A DNA stretch of 64,000 nt from Chitinophaga sp. MM2321 (lineage in GTDB: Bacteria; Bacteroidota; Bacteroidia; Chitinophagales; Chitinophagaceae). Of the stretch, positions 27,033 to 34,698 are shown in pieces (the first letter of the stretch is position 1; each line of letters opens with the position of its first letter). The translations under genes and the position numbers were made by a program. The stretch is from positions 6,295,001 to 6,359,000 of the forward strand of contig NZ_OZ035533.1 in assembly GCF_964033635.1 (NCBI RefSeq). The letters are read 5' to 3'. The notes under the pieces were generated by a model that was given only the letters and a program-made list of their open reading frames with translations, was not told where the DNA came from and made no database searches.

Positions 27033-28040
27033 ATGAAAAGGATTTTTATTGTTGCAATACTTTTATGGAGCAGTTTGTTGCCCGGAGTATCTGTTGCTCA
27101 GGTGGATCCTCACTTTTCGCAGTATTATGCTTATCCGTTGTGGTTAAATCCCGCATTGACCGGTGTTATAGATGGTGACTACAGGATCAGTGGTGACTAT
27201 CGTAACCAGTGGGCCAACTATGGTAAACCATTTTCTACAGCCGGTATTTCGGTAGATGCTGCCACCGATAAAAATATAGGTGTAGGTCTCAATGTAGTGA
27301 ACATGTCTGCCGGTGATGCCGGGTATAATTATTTTAATGGCATGGCCAGCGTATCCTATAGCGGGGTAAAATTTGGAAAAACACAAACAAGCCGCCTCGT
27401 TTTTGGTCTTCAGGCCGGCGTGATCAACAGAAGGGTTGATCCGGCTAAATTCCAGACCGGTAGCCAGTATCAGCCTGTAATAGGTTATGATCCGAGTATT
27501 GCCAATGGTGAAAATGTAACCACCACTTCTTCTTCAGCATTTGATGCTGGTGCAGGTGCGGTGTTTTTTGATGGCAATCCTAATCATATGTTTAACCCGT
27601 TTGCAGGATTTGCTGCTGCGCATCTTACACAACCTAAAGATCCGTTTGGATCTGCGGGATCAGACAAAAGATTGCCTGTCCGCTACCTCTTTCATGGTGG
27701 TACAAAAATAAAATTGAATGAGCAGTTCAGTCTTACGCCAACAGGGCTTTACATGCGTCAGGGGAATGCAGAAGAGATCGTAGCCGGCATGTATGCACAG
27801 CTGGCGGTAAACCCGGAATTTGACTTCCTGCTAGGTGGTAATTACCGCTTTAATGATGCGGTGATTCCTTTTGCCGGTTTCCATTTCAGAAACTTTGTAC
27901 TGGGACTCAGCTATGATGCCAATGCATCTAATATGCGCCGCCTGGTGAATGGCAGTCAGAGCTTTGAAGTATCTCTTTCCTTCATCAGCCGTAAAAGAAG
28001 AGTGCTCAATGAAGAATATTTTATTTGTCCCAGGTTATAA
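27033..28040 (+). CDS. PorP/SprF family type IX secretion outer-membrane protein
   Basis: Outer-membrane beta-barrel of the PorP/SprF family, which works with the type IX machinery; SprF-type members help deliver the adhesin encoded next to them. The 335-aa protein has a signal peptide (MKRIFIVAILLWSSLLPGVS) and the family N-terminus DPHFSQYYAYPLWLNPALTG (about 22-41). Later strands include FSTAGISVDA and FAGFHFRNFVLGLSYD. ATG at 27033 is the natural start; an upstream in-frame TTG at 26943 would add 30 residues before the signal peptide. It lies between the adhesin and the OmpA-like gene in the same orientation. Confidence 0.92.
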   Translation: MKRIFIVAILLWSSLLPGVSVAQVDPHFSQYYAYPLWLNPALTGVIDGDYRISGDYRNQWANYGKPFSTAGISVDAATDKNIGVGLNVVNMSAGDAGYNYFNGMASVSYSGVKFGKTQTSRLVFGLQAGVINRRVDPAKFQTGSQYQPVIGYDPSIANGENVTTTSSSAFDAGAGAVFFDGNPNHMFNPFAGFAAAHLTQPKDPFGSAGSDKRLPVRYLFHGGTKIKLNEQFSLTPTGLYMRQGNAEEIVAGMYAQLAVNPEFDFLLGGNYRFNDAVIPFAGFHFRNFVLGLSYDANASNMRRLVNGSQSFEVSLSFISRKRRVLNEEYFICPRL

Positions 28041-28106
28041 TTCGCACCTTGAAATCCTATTAGAATGGAGGAAAATATTTATACAGAAACAAGAAATGGT
28101 ACCCTC

Positions 28107-30158
28107 ATGAAAAAAATTATACTCTGCTGGCTGGTAATTTTTGCAGGAATAATTAACTCCATACAGGCGCAGTATGTTTATGATTATAAGCATACTGCTG
28201 ATATCTATTACAACGCAAGAGATTATTATTCTGCTGCACAGTATTACAATAAAGCCCTTGGCAGCTTTAAGATAAAACCAGAACAGGTACTGCCCTATAC
28301 CATTGCCGGTGTTGTTCCCCCTAAAGGCAAGCTGAAAGACTACCAGCAGGTAGTAGCAAGGTTAGCAGAATCTCACCGCCTGTACAACGATTTTGGCAAT
28401 GCTGAAAAATGGTATGCACAACTGGTCGGTTTCAATAATCCACAATATCCCCAGGCGACTTATTGGTATGGTATCTGCCTCAGGGCTAATGGAAAATATG
28501 AGCTGGCGCTGGAAGAATTTAATAAATTCAAAAAGAGCTATACAGCGGCAGACGAGCTATCTGCCCGTGTTCCGCTTGAAATTGCCTGCTGCGAATTTGC
28601 CATAGCGGAAGCAGGCCGGCAGCCGCGGTTTACCATCGCCAAAACTTCCGGTAATGTAAATGAAGGCGGCGCTAACTACGCCCCCGTAGTGATAGATCAG
28701 GGTACAATCATGTTTACCTCTTCCCGTGCCGATAATCCTCCTTTGCCCAACGGCACCAAAACCAGTACAAAGCAAAAGGCAAAAGATAAAAAGGGTACGC
28801 CTTATGTAAATGATCTCTACACCGCTATAGGTGGTAATAATAATTTTGAACACAGTCGCCGGGAGAAGATTCCTGCTACCAAAGGATATGATCAGGGCGC
28901 TGCTGCCTTGTCGCCGGATGGGTACTCATTGTACGTAACCCGGTGGACGGTAAAGAACGGGGTAAAACAATCTGCTATCTACCTGAGTACAAAACATGGA
29001 GACAGCTGGCAGGAACCTAAAATATTGGGAAGTAATATCAATGTGGAAGGCTATAACTCCATGCAGCCCTTTATTACAGCGGATGGCAAATACCTGCTGT
29101 TTGCCTCCAACAGGCCCGGGGGCATGGGTAAAAATGATCTCTGGTATTGTATTATGAACGGAACTGTACCGGGTGGTGCACGTAATATGGGTACGGCTAT
29201 TAATACCAAAGATGAGGAACAGGCCCCTTTTTATGATGCAGAAAAAAATGTGCTGGTATTTAGTACGGATGGCCGTGTAGGTCTTGGCGGTATGGATTTT
29301 TTCCAGAGTGAAGGCGACTTTGGTACCTGGTCAGCACCGGTAAACATGGGTAAGCCGCTGAATTCCCCTAAAGATGATATCTACTATACGGCATTGAATA
29401 GTAAACATCCTTTTGCCGCAGGGTTTATCAGTTCAGACAGGGAGTCGATCTGCTGCCTGGAAGTTTTTGGTATTAGCAGGATCCGCAAAGTGGCCAGTGG
29501 CCTGATCCTGGATTGTGATACACACCAGCCGCTGGAAGGCGCAACCGTTACCCTGCTGGATACTATCCGCCGGAAAACGATTCAGACAATTACCCTGGAT
29601 GAAACCGGCCGTTACAGTTTTGAAGTAGATGTACAACGCTATTATAAAGTGGTGGCCGAAAAGGAAAATTATTTTACCAAAGCCATCTACTTTAATTCGG
29701 AGTCACTCACAAGTGTAGACTCTATGGATAACCCAACCCTTTGCCTCAAACATTATGAAGTAGAGAAACCCATTGTACTGGATAATATCTACTATGATTT
29801 CGGTAAAGCTACCTTGCGTCCTGAATCCCAAATGGTATTGGATACAGTGGTGGATATGCTGAATGATAATCCAAAAATTACCATTGAAATGAGTGCACAC
29901 ACAGATAGTGTCGGCTCCGTTAAATTCAATGATCAATTATCACAGGAACGTGCACAGTCATGCGTGGATTACCTGATCAGTAAAGGCATTTCATCAGAAA
30001 GACTTATCGCAAAAGGATATGGCAAATCACATCCGATTGCACCTAACTCGCTGCCTAATCATAAAGATAATCCGGAAGGCCGTCAGATGAACAGGCGGAC
30101 AGAATTTAAAGTGTTGAGCAAACAGGTGTCTGTAAGTACAGACAACAGCAGTCAGTAA
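28107..30158 (+). CDS. OmpA family protein with TPR-like, PD40 and carboxypeptidase-regulatory-like domains
   Basis: A 683-aa outer-membrane-associated protein of the type found after PorP/SprF genes. Order: signal peptide (to about residue 22), helical TPR-like region (about 25-180), PD40/WD40-like propeller (about 195-455, with repeats such as FTSSRADN, LSPDGYSLYVTRW, FASNRPGGMGKNDLW and FSTDGRVGLGGMDFF), a Cna-B/CarboxypepD_reg-like domain (about 470-545, LEGATVTLLD), and a C-terminal OmpA peptidoglycan-binding domain (about 570-675: YYDFGKATLRPES, AHTDSVGS, AKGYGKSHP). ATG at 28107 gives a clean signal peptide. A terminator follows at 30226. It likely anchors the adhesin/PorP complex to peptidoglycan. 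Confidence 0.92.
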   Translation: MKKIILCWLVIFAGIINSIQAQYVYDYKHTADIYYNARDYYSAAQYYNKALGSFKIKPEQVLPYTIAGVVPPKGKLKDYQQVVARLAESHRLYNDFGNAEKWYAQLVGFNNPQYPQATYWYGICLRANGKYELALEEFNKFKKSYTAADELSARVPLEIACCEFAIAEAGRQPRFTIAKTSGNVNEGGANYAPVVIDQGTIMFTSSRADNPPLPNGTKTSTKQKAKDKKGTPYVNDLYTAIGGNNNFEHSRREKIPATKGYDQGAAALSPDGYSLYVTRWTVKNGVKQSAIYLSTKHGDSWQEPKILGSNINVEGYNSMQPFITADGKYLLFASNRPGGMGKNDLWYCIMNGTVPGGARNMGTAINTKDEEQAPFYDAEKNVLVFSTDGRVGLGGMDFFQSEGDFGTWSAPVNMGKPLNSPKDDIYYTALNSKHPFAAGFISSDRESICCLEVFGISRIRKVASGLILDCDTHQPLEGATVTLLDTIRRKTIQTITLDETGRYSFEVDVQRYYKVVAEKENYFTKAIYFNSESLTSVDSMDNPTLCLKHYEVEKPIVLDNIYYDFGKATLRPESQMVLDTVVDMLNDNPKITIEMSAHTDSVGSVKFNDQLSQERAQSCVDYLISKGISSERLIAKGYGKSHPIAPNSLPNHKDNPEGRQMNRRTEFKVLSKQVSVSTDNSSQ

Positions 30159-30225
30159 ACCAGTACCATATTAAGCTGCCGGGCTATGTTCCCGGAGCTC
30201 CCATATCCTATAATTATCGACGAAG

Positions 30226-30256
30226 TAGCCGGCCGTAAGTGCCGGCTATTTTTTTA
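30226..30256 (+). terminator. Rho-independent terminator of the adhesin operon
   Basis: Perfect 8-bp GC-rich stem TAGCCGGC (30226-30233) with GCCGGCTA (30241-30248), a 7-nt loop, and then a run of seven or more T. It lies 68 bp after the OmpA stop. Confidence 0.9.
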
Positions 30257-30293
30257 TCTCTCAAAAAAAATATACCGGATGCAGAAAAATAAA

Positions 30294-30324
30294 AGCATAC
30301 TCCTTTATAAAAAAAGAGTATGCT
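30294..30324 (-). terminator. Terminator of the lipoprotein gene
   Basis: Nine-base stem AGCATACTC (30294-30302) with GAGTATGCT (30316-30324). Read leftward it is followed by TTTTATTTTT. It lies 27 bp past the lipoprotein stop. Confidence 0.75.
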
Positions 30325-30350
30325 CCGAACAGTTTTAATTTTACGAAATA

Positions 30351-30869
30351 CTAATTGCTTTCGCCAAAGTTGCCGATAGCAAGCGTGTCTGTTGAAGTCT
30401 TGCTGTGCATCACTTTCAGGTAGGCGGCATAGTGTACTGCGTTATCAAATTTAAATGCAGTATCCTTTGTAGCGCCCGAAGCCTGTTTGAGTGTAATTTT
30501 TTTCACGTTTTTAAACAACTCTATATTCATCGCAGCACCCGTACCTTTCACGTCTTCGTTGGCGTATAAAGTATCTGTTAGAGGTGTGGTGGTGGTGCCA
30601 CCAATAAAATATACCTGGTGCGACGTGTCTTTCACATTTTTAGTAAGTGAAAGTATTACATTGATAGAGCTGTCTGTGTTTTCCGTAACAGTGATGGCGC
30701 CTACATCTTTAGTAGCGTCGGCACCGGTGCCTTTCAGTGTAAATGATTTGGAACGTGGTGTTGGCACTGGGTCCGGGTTGTCGTCATTTGAGCAGGAAGT
30801 AAAAGTTATACCCAATACAGTAGCCATCACGACTCCCGTTTTGAGAGCATGTTTGTTAAACATAAGCAT
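30351..30869 (-). CDS. Hypothetical secreted lipoprotein
   Basis: A 172-aa protein with a lipoprotein signal (MFNKHALKTGVVMATVLG, lipobox TSC at about residue 26) followed by an Asp/Pro-rich linker NDDNPDPVPTP. The mature part is Thr/Lys/Asp-rich with alternating beta-strand pattern and pairs such as FTLKGTGADATKDVGAI and VKKITLKQASGATKDTAF. No domain recognised. ATG at 30869 or 30863 could be the start; both keep the signal. Monocistronic, with its own terminator. Confidence 0.75.
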   Translation of the reverse strand: MLMFNKHALKTGVVMATVLGITFTSCSNDDNPDPVPTPRSKSFTLKGTGADATKDVGAITVTENTDSSINVILSLTKNVKDTSHQVYFIGGTTTTPLTDTLYANEDVKGTGAAMNIELFKNVKKITLKQASGATKDTAFKFDNAVHYAAYLKVMHSKTSTDTLAIGNFGESN

Positions 30870-31263
30870 AATTTCCGTTTTACGAAGGTGTTAAGGTTGC
30901 AATTTTTGTTCAGGTTTCCGGCGCCTACCTGTTATTAAACGACATACAAAATAAAAAGTTACAGATACAGGTAAGTGTTTTTTAAAATGCAATTTTTGTG
31001 CCCGCTACAATCCTTTACTGCACTGTGTTTCCGGAGCGATTATTTTTTTTGAGAAGACGATTATTGATATTTTTATCGGGAAAAATTTTGATCAATCAAA
31101 AATTCCTTTACTTTTGTTTGGCATCTGAAGATGTGAAAATAATCGCATTATGAAAAATTAATCAGACAGCGGTTTTCCCGTTTGTCGCCCCTTCCCGCTT
31201 CACACAATTTAATAGCAGCATGGCTGCTGTTGGTTTCCATTTTTATTATTTTAATGATTCGTT
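30870..31263. other. Divergent intergenic region before the MATE gene
   Basis: About 394 AT-rich bases between the leftward lipoprotein gene and the rightward MATE gene. A good Bacteroidota promoter lies at 31087-31116 (listed separately), leaving a 5' leader of about 140 nt. No RNA gene or credible reading frame seen. Confidence 0.5.
31087..31116 (+). promoter_or_regulatory. Bacteroidota-type promoter for the MATE transporter gene
   Basis: TTTG at 31087-31090 and TACTTTTG at 31109-31116 (TAnnTTTG), separated by 18 nt, match the -33/-7 pattern of Bacteroidota sigma-ABfr promoters. Confidence 0.65.
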
Positions 31264-32679
31264 ATGTCTACAGAGACGCCAAAGCTGTCGCGTGTTGGCA
31301 GTTTTTTCAAATTATTTAAGATAGCTGTTGCCGGTACTGAAAAGGAGTTTACGACCGGTAGCATTGATCGTGCTATATTTTTGCTTTCCATTCCTATGGT
31401 CCTGGAAATGGCCATGGAGTCATTGTTTGCCGTGGTCGATATTTTTTTTGTGAGCCACCTGGGAATCAATGCTATTACCACAGTGGGCCTCACAGAATCT
31501 GTACTGACGCTGGTATATACAGGTGCTATGGGATTGAGTGTGGCGGCTACTGCTATGGTGGCGCGCCGGATAGGGGAAAAAGATCCGGATGCGGCAGCGC
31601 ATGCTGCTATGCAGTCGTTATACCTTGGGTTTTTAATATCGCTGCTTATCACCGTTGTGGGTATTTTTTATGCCAAAGAGATCCTGTTGCTGATGGGTGC
31701 ATCACAGGAAGTGGCTGACTACGGTTACGTGTATACGAAGATATTACTGAGCGGTAATCTGGTGATTGTATTGCTGTTCCTGATCAACGGTATTTTCCGC
31801 GGAGCAGGTGATGCGGCGCTTGCTATGCGTGCATTATGGATCTCCAATGGATTGAACATTTTGCTTTGCCCCCTGCTTATTTCGGGTTGGGGGCCTGTGC
31901 CTGCGCTTGGCCTGAAAGGTGCGGCGCTGGCTACTTTCATTGGCCGTAGCGCCGGCGTTTGTTACCAGTTGTATCACCTGATAAGAGGAAAAGATCTGAT
32001 CCGCATTGCACGTAAACACCTGGCGCCTGCGCTGCCCGTTATTGTGTCTATCCTGAAAATAGCTGCCGGCAGCACTGCACAAATGTTGATCGCATCTGCC
32101 AGCTGGATCTTCATGGTACGCATTATTTCTTATTTCGGGAAAGATGCAGTAGCAGGATATACCATTGCTATCAGGGTGGTTATTTTTACCATGTTGCCGG
32201 CCTGGGGAATGGCGAATGCGGCTGCTGCCCTGGTAGGACAAAACCTGGGAGCAAAGCAACCGGAACGTGCGGAGAAATCGGCCTGGCGTGCTGCTTTCTT
32301 CAATATGATCTTCCTGGGGATTGTATCCATCATTTTTATGGTGGGCGCGCCTGTTATCATAAAGCTGTTTACACATGAGCCGGTGGTAGTGAATTACGGG
32401 ATACAATGTTTGCGACTGATCAGCCTCGGTTACATCGCCTATGCTTATAGTATGGTACTCACACAATCGTTTAATGGCGCCGGCGACACGCGTACGCCTA
32501 CACTCATTAACCTTTTTGCATTGTGGATGTGGCAGATGCCTTTGGCCTGGCTGTTGGCCGTATGGCTGGATTTTGGCCCCCAGGGCGTGTTCTGGGCTAT
32601 CGCCATTTCTGAATCTACGATGGCGGTAGTAGCTATATTGCTCTTCCGCCGGGGAACCTGGAAACAGGTGAAGATTTAG
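31264..32679 (+). CDS. MATE family efflux transporter
   Basis: A 471-aa inner-membrane antiporter of the multidrug and toxic compound extrusion family (NorM/DinF-like), using Na+ or H+ to export cationic compounds. Twelve hydrophobic segments are visible in two similar halves: the first begins near RAIFLLSIPMVLEMAMESLF (about 40-59), the second near 255 with AGSTAQMLIASASWIFMV. Motifs such as LINGIFRGAGDAALAMRALW and SFNGAGDTRTPTLINLF are the paired family signatures. Length is typical. The N-terminal about 35 residues are polar. Substrate unknown. Confidence 0.92.
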   Translation: MSTETPKLSRVGSFFKLFKIAVAGTEKEFTTGSIDRAIFLLSIPMVLEMAMESLFAVVDIFFVSHLGINAITTVGLTESVLTLVYTGAMGLSVAATAMVARRIGEKDPDAAAHAAMQSLYLGFLISLLITVVGIFYAKEILLLMGASQEVADYGYVYTKILLSGNLVIVLLFLINGIFRGAGDAALAMRALWISNGLNILLCPLLISGWGPVPALGLKGAALATFIGRSAGVCYQLYHLIRGKDLIRIARKHLAPALPVIVSILKIAAGSTAQMLIASASWIFMVRIISYFGKDAVAGYTIAIRVVIFTMLPAWGMANAAAALVGQNLGAKQPERAEKSAWRAAFFNMIFLGIVSIIFMVGAPVIIKLFTHEPVVVNYGIQCLRLISLGYIAYAYSMVLTQSFNGAGDTRTPTLINLFALWMWQMPLAWLLAVWLDFGPQGVFWAIAISESTMAVVAILLFRRGTWKQVKI

Positions 32680-32703
32680 CTTCCTGCTTTCTGCAGAAGT
32701 AAT

Positions 32704-32711
32704 TACCTTTG
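32704..32711 (+). promoter_or_regulatory. Candidate -7 element for the PfkB kinase gene
   Basis: TACCTTTG matches TAnnTTTG exactly and lies 47 bp before the start codon. The -33 element is weak, so this is a tentative promoter. Confidence 0.4.
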
Positions 32712-32758
32712 CCTGGTTTTGCATGAAACTTTAACTCAATAAACACATAACAAACAGC

Positions 32759-33682
32759 ATGTCACTCACTGTCGTTGGTACTATGGCATTCGATGAAATC
32801 GAAACGCCTTTCGGAAAATCAGGAAAGATCATTGGTGGTTCAGCCACTTATATAGCTTGGGCTGCGTCCAACTTTGTAAAGCCTATTAACCAGGTATCCG
32901 TGGTGGGTGAAGACTTTCCGCAGTCGGAACTGGATGCGTTGTCTGCCAAAGGCGTGGCATTGGATGGTGTACAGATCAAGAAAGGGGAGAAATCCTTTTA
33001 CTGGTCAGGTAAGTATCATATGGATATGAACACCCGTGATTCACTGGCTACAGACCTCAATGTACTGGCCGATTTTCAGCCGGTAATTCCTGAAAGCTAC
33101 CAGGGTAGCGAGTTTCTGATCCTGGGCAACCTGACGCCACAGGTGCAGATAAGTGTACTGGATCAACTGAAGGTAAAGCCTAAACTGATCGTGATGGACA
33201 CCATGAACTTCTGGATGGAAGTAGCATTGGATGACCTGTTGAAAGTGTTGAAGAGAGTAGATGTACTGATGGTAAATGATGGAGAAGCGCGTCAGTTGAG
33301 CGGTGAGTATTCACTGGTAAAAGCTGCCCGCAAGATCCTGACCATGGGGCCACGTTATCTCATCATTAAGAAAGGAGAGCACGGTGCACTGTTGTTCTAC
33401 GAAAACCACGTATTCTTTGCACCTGCCATGCCGCTGGACGATGTATACGATCCAACCGGCGCCGGTGATACCTTCGCAGGTGGCTTTATCGGTCATCTTG
33501 CCAAAACAAAGGATATCTCTTTCGAGAATATGAAAACAGCCATCATCGTAGGTTCCGCCATGGCTTCCTTCTGTGTGGAAAAATTTGGGACTTCCCGCCT
33601 CAGAGAAATTACCCATGAAGATATTTCCGCCCGCCTCGAACAATTCGTTCAGCTGGTAAATTTCGATATCGACCTTGTTTAG
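32759..33682 (+). CDS. PfkB family carbohydrate/nucleoside kinase
   Basis: Ribokinase-fold kinase of 307 aa. The N-terminus SLTVVGTMAFDEIETPFG leads into GGSATYIAWAAS (about 27-38), the sugar-binding glycine region. The C-terminal signature DPTGAGDTFAGGFIGHL (about 231-247) carries the anion hole GAGD with the catalytic Asp. VNDGEARQLSG is the central family motif. Genes with this exact style (MAFDEIETPFG) are widespread in Bacteroidota and usually annotated as sugar kinase; the true substrate (adenosine, ribose or other) is not clear. It ends at a long inverted repeat shared with the convergent nuclease gene. Confidence 0.9.
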   Translation: MSLTVVGTMAFDEIETPFGKSGKIIGGSATYIAWAASNFVKPINQVSVVGEDFPQSELDALSAKGVALDGVQIKKGEKSFYWSGKYHMDMNTRDSLATDLNVLADFQPVIPESYQGSEFLILGNLTPQVQISVLDQLKVKPKLIVMDTMNFWMEVALDDLLKVLKRVDVLMVNDGEARQLSGEYSLVKAARKILTMGPRYLIIKKGEHGALLFYENHVFFAPAMPLDDVYDPTGAGDTFAGGFIGHLAKTKDISFENMKTAIIVGSAMASFCVEKFGTSRLREITHEDISARLEQFVQLVNFDIDLV

Positions 33683-33685
33683 AAA

Positions 33686-33801
33686 TTTGAGATTTACGAA
33701 TTTTGGTATTTAGGAATTTAGCGGAGAACTAAGCGTATTAATAGTCGCTCAGATCTCCGCTAAAATTAAATTCCTAAATACCAAAATTCGTAAATCTCAA
33801 A
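33686..33801. terminator. Long perfect inverted repeat between convergent genes
   Basis: Outer arms 33686-33720 and 33767-33801 are exact 35-base reverse complements containing GAGATTTACGAATTTTGG and TTTAGGAATTTA. A GC-rich inner stem GCGGAGA (33721-33727) pairs with TCTCCGC (33754-33760). The element starts 3 bp after the PfkB stop and ends 1 bp before the nuclease stop, so it fills the whole gap. It should terminate both strands. It shares words with hairpins at 45037-45275 and 47021-47135. Confidence 0.85.
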
Positions 33802-33802
33802 A

Positions 33803-34594
33803 TTATTTAAAGATTCCATTCAATACCGCTGCGAGCCTTAATCCTCCTTTCAGGAGTTGTTGATTCAAATCTTTTACAAATACATAATTATAGCGGTAGC
33901 TGAGTTTTGCATCCGGTTGGGTGTATTCATATACTTTATCTGACAGCAGATGTGAATCATAGAGCCAATCGGCGATGGTGCCGCTTTGCAGGCTCTTTAC
34001 TTCTGCGGTGGTGGCGATGTCAATGGCTTTAGTGTATTCTGTGTAGCTGAGCTGCTGAAAATCAATCAGGTGTTCATCCCATACCCGGTGCAGGTTGGTG
34101 GGTCTGTCAAACCAGGTTACACGGATTTTGTTACCGCCCATATCTTCATCTCTTCCTACGTGGAGGGGCATGTGCATGTCGCCGATCATGTGTACGAGGA
34201 AGGTGAGTGCAAATACTTTTTTGTCTTTGGAGAGCGAGCGGTTTTTCAGGTCGCTGATCATGGCCAGGGTTTCGGTATACAAATTTTCGCCGGTAGCGGC
34301 TTTTAGTAAGCTGTCAAATTCCGGACGGTTCACATTTGCGGGGAAGTCCAGGTAATGCCAGGTGTTGGTATGATCATACTGGTGTGTGGTGTCGGATTTA
34401 ATAAAGTCGGGCCAGTTAGCGATCATGGCCAGGCTCTGCCGGCCAAGGATGCTACCAATGGCTTTCCGTGCTTGTGGTGTAAGGTGTTGATACGCTATCT
34501 CTGCTACTATCCGGTGACCGTTGGGACCCCATGCAAAGCTGGCTAAAGGCAGTAAAAAGGCCAGCAACAGGCCCATTAAGATCTTTTTTCTCAT
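33803..34594 (-). CDS. S1/P1 family nuclease, secreted
   Basis: Zinc-dependent single-strand nuclease/3'-nucleotidase of 263 aa. The signal peptide ends at SFA, so that the mature protein begins Trp-Gly-Pro-Asn-Gly-His (WGPNGHRIVAEIAYQHL); the N-terminal Trp is itself a zinc ligand in this family. Other ligand motifs: NWPDFIKSD, YDHTNTWHYLD, FLVHMIGDMHMPLHVGRDEDMGGN spread over about residues 132-156, and LHRVWDEHLID. All the expected His/Asp positions appear present. It probably scavenges phosphate or nucleotides outside the inner membrane. Convergent with the PfkB gene. Confidence 0.93.
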   Translation of the reverse strand: MRKKILMGLLLAFLLPLASFAWGPNGHRIVAEIAYQHLTPQARKAIGSILGRQSLAMIANWPDFIKSDTTHQYDHTNTWHYLDFPANVNRPEFDSLLKAATGENLYTETLAMISDLKNRSLSKDKKVFALTFLVHMIGDMHMPLHVGRDEDMGGNKIRVTWFDRPTNLHRVWDEHLIDFQQLSYTEYTKAIDIATTAEVKSLQSGTIADWLYDSHLLSDKVYEYTQPDAKLSYRYNYVFVKDLNQQLLKGGLRLAAVLNGIFK

Positions 34595-34698
34595 AAGTAC
34601 GTCCTTGATTAAGGGGCTAAATTAAAGCTTCTTTTTTAACACTTTAACATCCCGGTTCTTTAGTATTTTTACAATACTGCTCAAAAAGATCATTCAAT

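Noticed and set aside
31834..32724. 296-aa open frame opposite the MATE gene
   Set aside because: Antisense shadow of a well-supported transporter; composition (many Gln, His, Arg) is typical of a shadow frame.
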